Positions 49,769-61,129 are shown, counted from the first letter of the stretch. The stretch is 64,000 nt of DNA from Mycobacterium sp. IS-1590 (GCF_001500025.1 NZ_LQIW01000013.1:23153-87152); one strand, 5' to 3'. A program made the numbers and translations. The notes: a model not told the origin generated them from the letters alone.

Positions 49769-50371
49769 CTATGCCACCACACCGTGCACCACGATGGCGG
49801 TGGTCTGCTCAACCCAGTCGTCACCGAGCGGCTCGCCCGGCCGCAGCAGCATCCGCAGCAGCGTCGCCCCGCCGATCACCTCCACCAACCGGTCCGGATC
49901 GACGTCGGGATAGACCTCGCCCCGCCGAACCGCGTCGGCCACCCGGTTGCGCACCGCCGCGAACACACCGGTGAACCGGTCCATCACGCGGACGTTGAGC
50001 TCGTCGTCGGCGACCATGTCGGCGATCAGACCGGGCAACGCCGCCCGCACGACCGGGGAGGCGAACACATCTCGGGTGGCGGTGAGCATGGCGCGGATGT
50101 CGGCGGCGATATCCCCCGGCGGGGTGGCGATCGCGGTCGGCGCGGCGGGGAACGCCGCTTCGTGCACCAGTTCGGCCTTGCTCGACCACCGCCGATACAG
50201 CGCGGTCTTGGTGGTGCCCGCCCGCTCGGCCACCGCGGCGATCGTCAGATTCGAATATCCGATCTCTGCAAGGAGATCCGCCGTCGCGCGCAATATGGCA
50301 GCGTCGATGCGTGGGTCCCGGGGCCGCCCGGCACCCGGGGTCTTGTCAACCGATGACGGGTCTGGTTTCAT
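49769..50371 (-). CDS. TetR-family regulator
   Basis: 200 aa from ATG 50371 (MKPDPSSVDKTPGAG). GRPRDPRIDAAIL and the HTH SNLTIAAVAERAGTTKTALYRRW are clear. Likely co-transcribed with the PIG-L gene and divergent from the APH-family gene; the 43-base gap has the palindrome GTAATTAC at its centre, a possible operator for both directions. Confidence 0.86.
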   Translation of the reverse strand: MKPDPSSVDKTPGAGRPRDPRIDAAILRATADLLAEIGYSNLTIAAVAERAGTTKTALYRRWSSKAELVHEAAFPAAPTAIATPPGDIAADIRAMLTATRDVFASPVVRAALPGLIADMVADDELNVRVMDRFTGVFAAVRNRVADAVRRGEVYPDVDPDRLVEVIGGATLLRMLLRPGEPLGDDWVEQTTAIVVHGVVA

Positions 50372-50393
50372 AACGCTACCCACCGTATCGTAA

Positions 50394-51547
<1,154 letters not shown>

Positions 51548-51548
<1 letters not shown>

Positions 51549-52660
51549 TGCTCGGTCCCACCGACGAATTCCCGATTCACCAGATCCCCCAACCGATCGC
51601 GTGGCCGGGATCGTCCGACCGCAATTTCTACGACCGCTCCTACTTCAACGCCCACGACCGCACTGGCGACATCTTCGTGATCACCGGCATCGGGTACTAC
51701 CCGAACCTCGGCGTCAAGGACGCGTTCGTGTTGGTCAGGAGGGGCGACAACCAGACCGCCGTGCATCTGTCCGACGGCATCGACTCCGACCGACTCAACC
51801 AGCACGTGCTCGGCTACCGCGTGGAGGTCACCGAACCGCTGCACAAGCTGCGCATCGTGCTCGAGGAGACCGAGGGCATCGCGCTCGACCTGACCTGGAA
51901 CGGCCTGTTCCACGCCATCCAGGAGCAGCGCCATGTGCTACGCACGGGCACCCGAATCACGTTGGACGCCCAACGATTCGCGCAAGTCGGGTCATGGAGC
52001 GGCACGATCGCGATCGACGGTGAAGACATCTCGGTCGACCCCGACGTCTGGATCGGCAGCCGCGACCGGTCGTGGGGCATTCGCCCGATCGGCGAGGCCG
52101 AGCCGGCCGGCCGGCCCGCCGATCCCCCGTTCGAGGGAATGTGGTGGCTGTACGTGCCGATGGCGTTCGACGACTTCGGGATCTGCCTGATCATCCAGGA
52201 GGATCCGACCGGTTTCCGCAGCCTCAACGACTGCACCCGCATCTGGCGCGATGGCCGCGTCGAACAGCTCGGGTGGCCGCGGGTGAAGATCCACTACACC
52301 TCGGGCACCCGAATTCCCTACGGCGCCACCATCGAAGCGACCACCCCGGACGGCTCACCGGTGGTGTTCGAGGTCGAATCGAAGCTGGCGGTACCGATCC
52401 ACATCGGCGGTGGGTACGGCGGTGACTCGGACTGGTTGCACGGCGTGTGGAAGGGCGAGAAGTTCAGCGAACGCCTCACCTACGACATGACCGATCCGGC
52501 GGTCAACGGCCGTGCCATGTTCGGCGTCATCGACCACGTCGGACGCGCCGAGTGCAGGGAAGGCGGCAAGACCCGCGAGGGTTGGGGCCTGTTCGAACAC
52601 GGTGCGCTGGGCCGCCATGACCCGTCGGGCTTCAAGGACTGGCTCACCGTCGCCGACTGA
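51548..52660 (+). CDS. AttH/CrtC-like two-barrel protein, function unknown
   Basis: 370 aa of beta-rich sequence: RNFYDRSYFNAHDRTGDIFV, VDPDVWIGSRDRSWGIRPIG, MWWLYVPMAFDDFGICLIIQ. The pattern (repeated lipocalin-like strands, DRSWG motif) recalls the AttH/CrtC hydratase-like group and DUF7064/7065 families; I am not certain which. No signal peptide. Its tight link with the APH-fold kinase suggests a shared lipid or terpenoid substrate. Confidence 0.6.
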
Positions 52661-52692
52661 GCGATTCGGGTGCGCTTGATATCGCCGCGCGA

Positions 52693-54192
52693 TCAGGCGA
52701 CCGGCGTCACCCGCACCGGTGCGCGGCCGAACACCATCGACTCCTCGATCCGGTCGAGGCGGTGGTCGATCGCGTCGAGCACGTAGTTGTGCCGGACGTT
52801 CCACGGCCGGTGCGTGCCCGACTTCGGCAGCACATGCCCCGCGCGTTGTACGTAGCCGGCGTTGATGTTCCACGCCGGCTTCTCCGCCATGGGCTTGTCC
52901 CCGAGATGCGGGTACGCGTGCGTATAGCCGTGAGAATCCATGTAGGAGATCAGCTTTGCGAACGCCCGAGCGGTCAGGTCGGCGCGCAACGTCCACGAGG
53001 CATTGATATAGCCGACGCACCAGGCCAGGTTGGGTACGTCCTCGAGCATGTGCTCCTTGTAGACGAACCGGTCCTGCGGTTTGACCTCCTCGCCGTCGAT
53101 GCTGATCAAAACCCCGCCCAGCGCCTGCAACTGAATCCCGGTCGCGGTGATAATCACGTCGGCGTCGATGCGCTGTCCAGACCGCAGCACCACACCCGTC
53201 GGATCGATGTGGTCGATCTGGTCGGTCACCACATCGAGGCGACCGGTGCTGATCGCGTCGTAGAAGTCGTTGTCCAGTATCGCGCACAACCGTTGATCCC
53301 ACGGGTCGTACCGCGGCTTGAAGTGCACGTCGACCGGATAGCCCTTGGGCAGGTTGCGTTTGGCGTAGCTGCGGATGTAGCGCCTGCTGAGCTTGGGCGC
53401 TGCCTTGGCGAACGCGTAGACGAACACCGTGAAGATGGTGTTGTAGATGCGCGCGCCCCAGTAGCCCGCCCGGCCGGGCAGCAGCTTGCGCAGCGCCTGC
53501 ACGATGGGATTGACCCGCGGCGCCGACAGCATATAGGTCGGCGAGCGTTGCAGCATCGTCACATGGGCGGCCTTCTCCGTCAGCGACGGGATCATGCTCA
53601 CCGCCGTCGCGCCGCTGCCGATGACCACGAGACGTTTGCCGGTGTAGTCCAGCGATTCCGGCCAATGCTGCGGGTGTACGACGTCGCCGCTGAACTCGTC
53701 GAGGCCGGGGAACTCCGGACGGTAGGGCTCGTCGTAGTTGTAATAACCGGTCCCGAAGAACAGGAAGCGACTCCGGTACGTCTTGGGCGCACCGTCCTGT
53801 TCGGTGTGCACGGTCCACGTATCGGTCGACGAGTCCCAGTCGGCCGAGAGCACACGGGTGTTGAATCGGATGCGGTCGTCGATGCCGTGCTTGCGCGCGG
53901 TCTGAACCAGATAGTCACGGATGTCGGGGCCGTCGGCCACGTTCTCCGGCCGGGTCCAGGGCTCGAACGGGTAGCTCAACGTGAAGATGTCACTGTCGGA
54001 GCGGATGCCCGGATAGCGGTGCAGATCCCAGGTGCCGCCGATGCGGGCCCGCCGCTCGAGCACCGTGTAGGACGTGTGCGGATTCTTCTCCTGCAGGCGG
54101 TATGCCGCGCCGATCCCCGAGATGCCCGCCCCGATGATCAGCACATCGGAATAGTCGTCGTTCTCTTCGCGCAAGCGCCCATCGCCACTCAT
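52693..54192 (-). CDS. EthA-like Baeyer-Villiger flavin monooxygenase
   Basis: 499 aa. First GxGxxG VLIIGAGISGIGAAYRL, ERRARIGGTWDLHRYPGIRSDSD, a BVMO-type fingerprint near FSGDVVHPQHWPESLDYTGK, the NADPH motif VVIGSGATAVSMIPSL and DVIITATG. Close to M. tuberculosis EthA (Rv3854c, activator of ethionamide) in layout, with the same YYNYDE and NASWTLRADL segments. Inserts oxygen into ketones or oxidises thio-compounds. GGGAGG precedes ATG 54192. Follows the LLM oxidoreductase by 40 bases. Confidence 0.9.
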   Translation of the reverse strand: MSGDGRLREENDDYSDVLIIGAGISGIGAAYRLQEKNPHTSYTVLERRARIGGTWDLHRYPGIRSDSDIFTLSYPFEPWTRPENVADGPDIRDYLVQTARKHGIDDRIRFNTRVLSADWDSSTDTWTVHTEQDGAPKTYRSRFLFFGTGYYNYDEPYRPEFPGLDEFSGDVVHPQHWPESLDYTGKRLVVIGSGATAVSMIPSLTEKAAHVTMLQRSPTYMLSAPRVNPIVQALRKLLPGRAGYWGARIYNTIFTVFVYAFAKAAPKLSRRYIRSYAKRNLPKGYPVDVHFKPRYDPWDQRLCAILDNDFYDAISTGRLDVVTDQIDHIDPTGVVLRSGQRIDADVIITATGIQLQALGGVLISIDGEEVKPQDRFVYKEHMLEDVPNLAWCVGYINASWTLRADLTARAFAKLISYMDSHGYTHAYPHLGDKPMAEKPAWNINAGYVQRAGHVLPKSGTHRPWNVRHNYVLDAIDHRLDRIEESMVFGRAPVRVTPVA

Positions 54193-54232
54193 CCGCAACC
54201 TCCCTTGGTCCCGCTGAGTACCACCATAGGAG

Positions 54233-55222
54233 TCAAGCTGCCAGCGCGTCGACGATCTCGGCCAACGCATCGATGGCGATGGGTCCGGGCTGGTAGAGGC
54301 AGACGCGGTCGGACACCCCGGCCACGCGGTCGCGGATGTGGGCGGCGATCTCGGCCGGGGTGCCGCACGCGGCGATGGTGTGCAGCACCTCGTCGTCGAT
54401 CAGGGTGCCCATCTCCTGCCACCGTCCCTGTTTGGACAGCGCATTGAGCTCGGGCTGCAGCTCACCCCAGCCGTGCACGTCGAGGACCGGGCGGTAGGCC
54501 GGGGTGGAGCCGTAGAACGCTAACAACCGGCGGGCGGCGTCGTGGGCCGCATCGTGCGTACCGACCGACACGATGATCTCGGGCACCAGCGCGAAGTCGT
54601 CGAGGGACCGCCCCGACTCCGACAGGCCGGCACGCACCTCGGGCATCGTCGCCTCGTGCAGGAAGCGCTTCGAACCGAACGGCATGACCAGCAGGCCGTC
54701 GGCGACGGCCGCGGTGGCGCGGGTCAGCTTCGGGCCGAGCGCGCCGAGATAGATGGGTGGAGGGCCGTACGGGTTGGGGCCAGGGTTGAACGTCGGGGTC
54801 ATCAGCGTGTGCCGGAAATACTCGCCGCGAAAGTCGAGACGTTCGCCGCTCTCCCATGCGGCGAACACCGCCCGTAGCGCGCCGACCATCTCCTTCATGC
54901 GCGCGACCGGGCGGTCGAACGCCGCGCCGTATCGCTTCTCGACCTGCGTGCGCACCTGTGTTCCGAGGCCCAGCGTGAACCGGCCCTCGGCGAGCACCTG
55001 GTGGTCGTAGGCCTGGTGGGCGAGCTGAATCGGGTTGCGCGGAAAGGCAATGGCGACGTTGGTCATCAGGTCCAGGCCGCCCACCGTCGACGCCAGTGTC
55101 AGCGGCGCGAAGACGTCGTGCGGTCCTTCGAAGGTGAACACCCCGCTGGCACCCGCGTCACGCAGCAGGTGCGCCCGCTCGATCGCATCGGTTGGGCCGA
55201 ACAACGCTGTCATGACCTTCAC
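54233..55222 (-). CDS. F420-dependent LLM-class oxidoreductase (TIGR03617-like)
   Basis: 329 aa luciferase-like TIM barrel. DAGASGVFTFEGPHDVFAPLTLA, NVAIAFPRNPIQLAHQAYD, RFTLGLGTQVRTQVEKRYG and NPYGPPPIYLGALGPKLT are family features. Probably uses F420H2 for oxidation or reduction of an unknown substrate. GTG 55222 is chosen because TAGGCT lies 8 bases upstream, suggesting a leaderless mRNA; ATG 55213 is the alternative. Divergent from aofH with only 19 bases between. Confidence 0.86.
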   Translation of the reverse strand: MKVMTALFGPTDAIERAHLLRDAGASGVFTFEGPHDVFAPLTLASTVGGLDLMTNVAIAFPRNPIQLAHQAYDHQVLAEGRFTLGLGTQVRTQVEKRYGAAFDRPVARMKEMVGALRAVFAAWESGERLDFRGEYFRHTLMTPTFNPGPNPYGPPPIYLGALGPKLTRATAAVADGLLVMPFGSKRFLHEATMPEVRAGLSESGRSLDDFALVPEIIVSVGTHDAAHDAARRLLAFYGSTPAYRPVLDVHGWGELQPELNALSKQGRWQEMGTLIDDEVLHTIAACGTPAEIAAHIRDRVAGVSDRVCLYQPGPIAIDALAEIVDALAA

Positions 55223-55241
55223 GCCGTGAGAGCCTAATCGC

Positions 55242-56606
55242 GTGGGGTTGCAAGGCAGTGCCGACGCGGTCGTGGTGGGCGCCGGATTCGCCGGTTTGGC
55301 GACGGCGCGCGAGTTGGATCGGCGCGGTTACGACGTCGTCGTCCTCGAAGGGCGCGACCGGGTGGGCGGACGGTCGTCCACAGCGACGATCGCTGGCGTG
55401 CCCGTCGACCTCGGCGGCACCTTCATCGGACCCACGCAGGACGCCGTCGGAGAACTGGCAACCGAATTGGGCTGTGCGACGGTGCCCACGTTCAGCGGTG
55501 GTAAGAACCTGATCCGGTGGCGGGGCCGAGTGCGCTCGTACCGCAGCACGATTCCCCGGCTGTCGATCATCGAACTGCTCGACGTGTCGCGCATTCAGTG
55601 GCGCTTCGAGCGTGCGTGTCGGCGGGTGGCCGTCGAGGCGCCGTGGACCGCCCCGCACGCCCACGCCTTGGACTCCCTGTCGCTCGACGGCTGGTTGAAG
55701 TCGGTGCACGCGAGCGCCGGCACACGGGACCTGATGGCGATCATGTCGCGGGTGACCTGGGGTTGTGAGCCCGACGCGGTGTCGATGCTGCACGCCGTGC
55801 GCTATGTGCGGGCCGCGGGCGGGCTCGACCGCATGCTCGACGTCGAAGGCGGCGCACAGCAGAGCCGCTTCCCGGGCGGCACCCAGCAGATCGCGATCCG
55901 GATGGCCGAGGATCTGGGCTCGCGCGTCGTACTCGACACCGCGGTGCGCAGCATCGAACGCCACAGCGACGGCACACTCACCGTGACATCGGATCGAGGT
56001 GCGGTGCGCACCAAGGCCGTTGTCGTCGCCATTCCCCCCGAACACCGCCAGGCGATCGAGTTCTCACCCGAGCTGCCCGCCGAGTACGGCAAGCTCGCGC
56101 AGCACTGGCCGCAAGGCAACCTCAGCAAGGCGTACGCCGCCTACGACAAGCCGTTCTGGCGCTCCAAAGGACTTTCGGGAGAAGCGCTTTCCGACGAAGG
56201 CCCGGTGTTCATCACGTTCGACGTCAGCCCCTCCGGCGAGGGCAGCGAAGGCGGCCCCGGCATCCTGCTGGGTTTCGTCGATGCCCGCTCGTTCGACTCG
56301 TTGCCGGCCGCGCAGCGCCGGGAGCGGGCGCTGTCGGGTTTCGCGGGGCTGTTCGGCGATGCCGCGCTCGACCCGATCGACTATCTCGACCACTGCTGGG
56401 GTGCAGAGGATTTCGCACCGGGAGGGCCGACGGCGGCCGTGCCACCAGGCTCGTGGACGACATACGGTCCGTGGCTACGCAAGCCGATCGACGGAATCTA
56501 CTGGGCGGGAACCGAAACCGCCGACGCCTGGACGGGTTTCCTCGACGGCGCGGTGCGCTCCGGCAGGCGCGCGGCCGACGAGGTGCACCGCGCGTTGAGC
56601 AGCTGA
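55242..56606 (+). CDS. aofH: Flavin-containing amine oxidase AofH
   Basis: 454 aa, GTG start. [36 protein letters not shown] is the FAD site; [13 protein letters not shown], and the C-terminal [27 protein letters not shown] complete the monoamine-oxidase fold. The usual covalent-flavin Cys of eukaryotic MAO is not visible. Oxidises a primary or secondary amine. Adjacent to hpx as Rv3170-Rv3171c are. Confidence 0.88.
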   Translation: MGLQGSADAVVVGAGFAGLATARELDRRGYDVVVLEGRDRVGGRSSTATIAGVPVDLGGTFIGPTQDAVGELATELGCATVPTFSGGKNLIRWRGRVRSYRSTIPRLSIIELLDVSRIQWRFERACRRVAVEAPWTAPHAHALDSLSLDGWLKSVHASAGTRDLMAIMSRVTWGCEPDAVSMLHAVRYVRAAGGLDRMLDVEGGAQQSRFPGGTQQIAIRMAEDLGSRVVLDTAVRSIERHSDGTLTVTSDRGAVRTKAVVVAIPPEHRQAIEFSPELPAEYGKLAQHWPQGNLSKAYAAYDKPFWRSKGLSGEALSDEGPVFITFDVSPSGEGSEGGPGILLGFVDARSFDSLPAAQRRERALSGFAGLFGDAALDPIDYLDHCWGAEDFAPGGPTAAVPPGSWTTYGPWLRKPIDGIYWAGTETADAWTGFLDGAVRSGRRAADEVHRALSS

Positions 56607-57575
56607 TCAGGAACTGACGCGGCGCTGCACCGTCACCGACTCGATCAGCCCACGCAGGTGCCTGTTCACCTCGTCGGGGCGTTCCAGGATGGCGCAGTGA
56701 CCGCCGGCCAACTCCACGAACTCGCTCAGATTGGGCGCCGCCTCGGCGATCCGTCGGGACGACGTCAGCGGCAGCAGCCGGTCCTTCTGGCTGCCGATCA
56801 CCAGCGTCGGCACCACCAGGTTGTGCAGCTCGATGTGCCGGGGACCGAGGTGGTCGACGAGCGTGCGGGCCCAGCCGCCGCGACCGACCGGCGAGGTCGC
56901 CGCGAACAGTTCATGCACGAACGCGGCGATCGCGGGATCGGCGTCGCGGCCCACCGCCAGCATCGACACGAAGCGCTGATTCGGGCCGTAGATGGCGCGC
57001 GGCAGTGGTGTCGCGCCGAACGTCTTCAGGAAGGTGCCCGCGGTCCGCACGCGAACGTTCGCCAGCGGCGCGGGCACGGGCAGCAACTTGACGTTGCGCA
57101 ACAGGTCGCCGGTGGTGGTGTTGACGAGGGCGACGCCGTCGGCGCGTTCGGTCACCCGTTCGGCGTAGCGCTCGGCCCAGGAGGTGATCGCGATGCCACC
57201 CATCGAATGGCCTGCGATGACCGCCCGTTCACCGGGGGCGAGCGTCGCTTCCAGCACGGAGTCGAGGTCGGCGGCCAGGTGGTCGAGGCTGTAGGCCCCG
57301 CGGCGGACCGGGACCGCGCTGCGGCCGTGGCCGCGGTGGTCGAACGCGATCACGCGGTAGTCCTGCGACAGGTCGGCGATCTGGTGGGCCCACACCCGCA
57401 GCGCGCACGTGATGCCATGCGCCAGCACGATCGGATAGCCGTCCTCACGGCCGAAAACCTCGGCGTGCAGGCGGATACCGTCCCTGGAACGCACCTCGAC
57501 TGCGCGCCCGGACGGGAGGGACTGCGCTGGGGCGAAGGCCGAGACCCTCGACCTACCGCGGGGACCACTGGTCAT
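56607..57575 (-). CDS. hpx: Alpha/beta hydrolase, haloperoxidase-like (Hpx)
   Basis: 322 aa from ATG 57575 (MTSGPRGRSRV, with GGAGCG upstream). Oxyanion HG in VLAHGITCAL, nucleophile VIAGHSMGGIAI, acid near VIGSQKDRLLP, and His in LAGGHCAILERPDEV. Cofactor-free haloperoxidases and ordinary esterases share this fold; real substrate unknown. Convergent with aofH; stops are adjacent. Confidence 0.85.
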   Translation of the reverse strand: MTSGPRGRSRVSAFAPAQSLPSGRAVEVRSRDGIRLHAEVFGREDGYPIVLAHGITCALRVWAHQIADLSQDYRVIAFDHRGHGRSAVPVRRGAYSLDHLAADLDSVLEATLAPGERAVIAGHSMGGIAITSWAERYAERVTERADGVALVNTTTGDLLRNVKLLPVPAPLANVRVRTAGTFLKTFGATPLPRAIYGPNQRFVSMLAVGRDADPAIAAFVHELFAATSPVGRGGWARTLVDHLGPRHIELHNLVVPTLVIGSQKDRLLPLTSSRRIAEAAPNLSEFVELAGGHCAILERPDEVNRHLRGLIESVTVQRRVSS

Positions 57576-57607
57576 GTGCGCTCCGTTCGATCCCGGCAAC
57601 GCTGCCG

Positions 57608-57623
57608 GATAAGTGAGCTTATC
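57608..57623. promoter_or_regulatory. Perfect inverted repeat upstream of hpx
   Basis: GATAAG-tgag-CTTATC lies 33 bases before the hpx ATG and 98 bases before fadB4. AT-rich and perfectly symmetric, it may be an operator in the divergent promoter region. Confidence 0.5.
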
Positions 57624-57720
57624 TAATAGTGTGCGCTTGCCGCGGCACCCCCCGCCGGGTTTTGGCGACTATCGGCGCAGCGGGGGCGGCTGGAGCATTC
57701 GAGTCGAGTTAAATGGCGGC

Positions 57721-58692
57721 ATGCGCGCGATTCAGATTGCCAGCCTCGACGGACCTCAAGCGGCCAAGCTCGTCGAGATCGACGAGCCGGCCGGCGACGG
57801 CGCTGTCGTCATCGATGTGCACGCGGCCGGGGTTGCGTTTCCCGATGTGCTGCAGTCGCGCGGGCTCTATCAATACAAGCCCGAAATGCCCTACACGCCC
57901 GGCGGTGAGGTCGCCGGCGTGGTGCGCAGTGCACCCGACGACGCACATGTTCAGGCGGGCGATCGTGTCGCGGCACTGACAATGCTGTGTGGCGCGATGG
58001 CCGAGGTCGTCGCCCTGCCCGCCGAACGCGTCTTCAAGCTGCCCGACAACGTCTCCTTCGAGGCCGGCGCCGGGCTGCTCTTCAACGACCTCACGATGCA
58101 CCACGCGCTGCGCACCCGCGGGCGGCTGGCCGAGGGCGAGACCGTGCTGGTGCACGGGGCGGCAGGCGGCATCGGAACGTCGACGCTGCGGTTGGCGCCG
58201 GCGTGGGGCGCATCCCGGGTGATCGCAGTGGTGAGCACCGAGGAGAAGGCCGAGGTGGCCAGGGCGGCCGGCGCGACGGACGTCGTGCCCGTCGACGGGT
58301 TCAAGGACAAGGTGAAAGAGCTGACCGAGGGCCGCGGCGTCGACATCGTCGTCGACCCGGTCGGCGGGGATCGGTTCACCGATTCGCTGCGCTCGCTGGC
58401 GCCGGGTGGACGACTGTTGGTGGTCGGGTTCACCGGCGGCGAGATCCCGACGGTCAAGGTGAACCGGCTGCTGCTCAACAACGTCGATGCCGTCGGAGTA
58501 GGTTGGGGCGCTTGGACTTTCACCCATCCCAACTACCTCGCCGAGCAGTGGGCCGAGCTCGAGCCGCTGCTGGCCTCGGGCAAGGTATCGGCGCCGCAAC
58601 CGCAGGTGTTTGCGTTCGAGCAAGCCGCGGATGCGATCGCCGCGCTGGAGGACCGCTCGGCGAAGGGCAAGGTCGTCGTCGCCGTCCGGTAG
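57721..58692 (+). CDS. fadB4: Zinc-free NADPH:quinone oxidoreductase FadB4
   Basis: 323 aa starting MRAIQIASLDGPQAAKLVEI. AAGVAFPDVLQSRGLYQYKPEMPYTPGGEVAG is the MDR N-domain without zinc ligands, and VLVHGAAGGIGTSTLRLAPAWG is the NADPH site. FTGGEIPTVKVNRLLLNN matches the FadB4 remembered from M. tuberculosis (Rv3141). There it follows fadE23; here it sits about 42 kb away, so the neighbourhood has been rearranged. ATG chosen by homology over an upstream frame from 57613; TTAAAT lies 6 bases before it. Confidence 0.87.
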   Translation: MRAIQIASLDGPQAAKLVEIDEPAGDGAVVIDVHAAGVAFPDVLQSRGLYQYKPEMPYTPGGEVAGVVRSAPDDAHVQAGDRVAALTMLCGAMAEVVALPAERVFKLPDNVSFEAGAGLLFNDLTMHHALRTRGRLAEGETVLVHGAAGGIGTSTLRLAPAWGASRVIAVVSTEEKAEVARAAGATDVVPVDGFKDKVKELTEGRGVDIVVDPVGGDRFTDSLRSLAPGGRLLVVGFTGGEIPTVKVNRLLLNNVDAVGVGWGAWTFTHPNYLAEQWAELEPLLASGKVSAPQPQVFAFEQAADAIAALEDRSAKGKVVVAVR

Positions 58693-58703
58693 GCCGTCGC
58701 CGA

Positions 58704-59465
58704 CTAGAGGTACGGGTCGGCCCAGGCGCTGACGATGCGCGCCGCCCGCGCCGCCTGGTCTTTTTCGGTCAGCAGGTGATCGGCGCCCTCGAGTGAGACG
58801 AAGCTGCGCGGGTGACGCGCGGCTTGGAAGATCTCGCTGGCGTTGGCGATGCCGACGGTGTTGTCGGTCGGCGAATGCATCACCAGCAGCGCGCGGCGCA
58901 GGGTGTGGATGCGCTCGCGCAGGTCGGCGTTGCGGACGTCCTCGATGAAGTGCCGCTTGAGCGTCAGCGCCTTGCCGCCGATGCGGAACTGCGCCTCCCC
59001 CTCTTCCTCGATGCGCTCGGCGACCGCGTCGTAGATCCGCTCCACGTGCGCGGGCTCGTAGGGGGCCGCGACGGTCGCGACCGCCTTCACGGTCGGGCAG
59101 TCGTGGGCGGCCGCGATGACGGCCGAGCCGCCGAAGGAATGCCCGACCAGCAGGCGCACCTCGCGGCCGTCGGAGTTCAGGAACTCCACGGCGCGCACGG
59201 TGTCGGCGACCTTGTGCGAGAACGACCCGTCGCCCCAGTCGCCTTCGGAGTCGCCGAGCCCGAGGTTGTCGAACCGCAGCATGCCGATGCCCTCGGCGGC
59301 GAGTTGCTTGCAGATCCGGCTGGCCGCCGGCGAGTCCTTGCCGAGCGTGAACCCGTGGGCAAAGACGCCCCACCCGCGAACCTCGCTGTCGGGCAGGTCG
59401 ATCACGCCGGCGAGAGCCGGTCCGCTGGTACTCGGGAAGCTGACGCGTTCACCCACGCGCGTCAT
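58704..59465 (-). CDS. Alpha/beta hydrolase
   Basis: 253 aa. GVFAHGFTLGKDSPAASRICKQL, DNLGLGDSEGDWGD, nucleophile LLVGHSFGGSAVI, acid in MHSPTDNTVGI and His in LEGADHLL. Relatives are often fused to an OsmC domain; here only the hydrolase part exists. It follows mbtM by 21 bases and may share its iron-controlled promoter. Confidence 0.83.
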   Translation of the reverse strand: MTRVGERVSFPSTSGPALAGVIDLPDSEVRGWGVFAHGFTLGKDSPAASRICKQLAAEGIGMLRFDNLGLGDSEGDWGDGSFSHKVADTVRAVEFLNSDGREVRLLVGHSFGGSAVIAAAHDCPTVKAVATVAAPYEPAHVERIYDAVAERIEEEGEAQFRIGGKALTLKRHFIEDVRNADLRERIHTLRRALLVMHSPTDNTVGIANASEIFQAARHPRSFVSLEGADHLLTEKDQAARAARIVSAWADPYL

Positions 59466-59486
59466 CCTGTCACGCGGTCGGCGGGC

Positions 59487-61007
59487 TCACTGCTGTTGCA
59501 GCAGGTCGCGTTTGACCTCGAGCCTGCGCAGCTTGCCCGACGAGGTCCGCGGCAGCGTGCCCGGCCGGACGAAGACGACCTCGGTGGGCACCACACCGCA
59601 TTCGGATGCGACGCGCTCGATGAGGTCGGCGCGCGATCGCGCCTCGTCGGGGCCTCGGAACTCGGCGACGATCGCGACACCGGGACGGATCGAGCGCTCC
59701 CCCATCCCGACGGCCACGACGGCGCCTTCGCGCACACCGGCCGCGCCCGCGGCCACCCGCTCGACCTCGGCGGGGAAGATGTTACGACCGGCGACGGTGA
59801 TGAGTTCCTTGGCGCGACCGCATACCACGAGGCTGCCGTCGACGAAGTAGCCGAGATCGCCTGTGGCGAACCAATCGTCGGGATTCAACGGTGCGTCGCC
59901 GCGGTATCCCGACATCATCGAGGTCCCGCGGATGTGTATCTCGCCGACCTCGTCGTCGTCGCGCGGTTCTATGCGCACCGACATGCCGGGTATGGGTTCG
60001 CCGAGCAGTGCCTGACCATTGTCGTCGACGACCAGTCCGCGTCCTGGCTCGGGAACCGTGACCGCACAAGTGGATTCGGCCAAGCCGTAAGAGGGCGCGA
60101 GCGCGCCGGCGGAGAATCCGAAACGGGCCATCTCCTCGGCGAACCGCGCGGTGAGCGCACAATCGACGGGTTCGCCACCGTTGAGCGCGAACCGCAGGTC
60201 AGAAAGATCGACGTCCGTGACGCGTCGCGAATACTTCCCGATCAGGCCGTAGGCCATGTTCGGCGCGGCGGTGATCGTGGCCCGACTCTCGGTGAGCCAG
60301 TTCAGCCACCGAAACGGCGACGCCTGAAACGCCGCGGTCGGCGCCTGCCACACGTCAATGCCGGCCAGCGCTCCGGCGAGCACGAAGCTCAGTCCCATGT
60401 CGTGATACAGCGGCAGCCAGGAACAGCCGACGTCGCCCGCTCCGACCCCGATCCGCGTGTTCAGGCCGTCGAGGTTGGCAAACACCGCATCCGGCGACAG
60501 CTGCACGGCGCGCGGCACACCCGTCGAACCGGCCGTGCCCTGCAGGATCGCGACGTTGGCCGCCCGGTCGGGCCGCCGGAAGTTCGTCGACCTGGTCAGT
60601 GGCGCAACCGAATCCAATTCCTTGACCGTCGGGCCGCTGTCGACAAGGCCGAGTTGTTCCAGCTGCCGTCCCCGGCTGAGCACGTGGGTGACGCCCATGC
60701 CCGCGAACCGGGCTACCGTCGATTTCGCCCACTTGTCGGCGTCGGCGCCTCGCACGGGGCCGGGCGCGATCGTCACCGGGACGCCGGCCTGGAAGGCGCC
60801 GAGGATGGCCGCGATGAGTTCGACGGTGGGCTCGTTGGCCAGGCCGAGTGCGGCGACCTCCTCGTTGAGCAGCCAGTCGGCGACGTTCTCCGAGCGGGCG
60901 TGCACCTCGGGCCAGGGGTGGCGAGCCCAGGCCCCGTCGCCGAAGACATAGAGGCTGTTGTCGGTGCTGGTCAGCCGCTCGGCAAATGCCGCTGCCAACG
61001 TTTTCAT
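59487..61007 (-). CDS. mbtM: Acyl-AMP ligase MbtM (FadD33-like), mycobactin acylation
   Basis: 506 aa ANL-superfamily enzyme. The P-loop is [92 protein letters not shown] and catalytic Lys in [15 protein letters not shown] follow. The whole protein matches what I remember of M. tuberculosis MbtM, which activates the fatty acid attached to mycobactin. Partner genes mbtK, mbtL and mbtN are not nearby. GAGGG precedes ATG 61007; GTG 61013 is an alternative. An IdeR-box-like site lies 55-73 bases upstream. Confidence 0.9.
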   Translation of the reverse strand: MKTLAAAFAERLTSTDNSLYVFGDGAWARHPWPEVHARSENVADWLLNEEVAALGLANEPTVELIAAILGAFQAGVPVTIAPGPVRGADADKWAKSTVARFAGMGVTHVLSRGRQLEQLGLVDSGPTVKELDSVAPLTRSTNFRRPDRAANVAILQGTAGSTGVPRAVQLSPDAVFANLDGLNTRIGVGAGDVGCSWLPLYHDMGLSFVLAGALAGIDVWQAPTAAFQASPFRWLNWLTESRATITAAPNMAYGLIGKYSRRVTDVDLSDLRFALNGGEPVDCALTARFAEEMARFGFSAGALAPSYGLAESTCAVTVPEPGRGLVVDDNGQALLGEPIPGMSVRIEPRDDDEVGEIHIRGTSMMSGYRGDAPLNPDDWFATGDLGYFVDGSLVVCGRAKELITVAGRNIFPAEVERVAAGAAGVREGAVVAVGMGERSIRPGVAIVAEFRGPDEARSRADLIERVASECGVVPTEVVFVRPGTLPRTSSGKLRRLEVKRDLLQQQ

Positions 61008-61061
61008 GGACACCCTCGCACTGCTTACTCGCTCGAACGAGCGATTTTCGGTCAGGTCAAT

Positions 61062-61080
61062 TCCGTCTAAGCTAACCGAA
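61062..61080. promoter_or_regulatory. Probable IdeR (iron box) upstream of mbtM
   Basis: TCCGTCTAAGCTAACCGAA matches the IdeR consensus TTAGGTTAGGCTAACCTAA at 13 of 19 positions, with the right half GCTAACC-AA almost perfect. Iron-bound IdeR here would repress mbtM, as for other mycobactin genes. Confidence 0.7.
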
Positions 61081-61129
61081 GACAGTTTGCGAGCGGCGGC
61101 CGCCCGGTCAGAGGGTCAGACGGGCTTCC

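Noticed and set aside
52762..54447. 561-codon plus-strand open frame opposite the Baeyer-Villiger monooxygenase
   Set aside because: The opposite strand encodes a complete flavoprotein with FAD and NADPH motifs.
58812..61070. 752-codon plus-strand open frame opposite the hydrolase and mbtM
   Set aside because: Antisense to two genes with clear catalytic motifs; no recognisable domain of its own.
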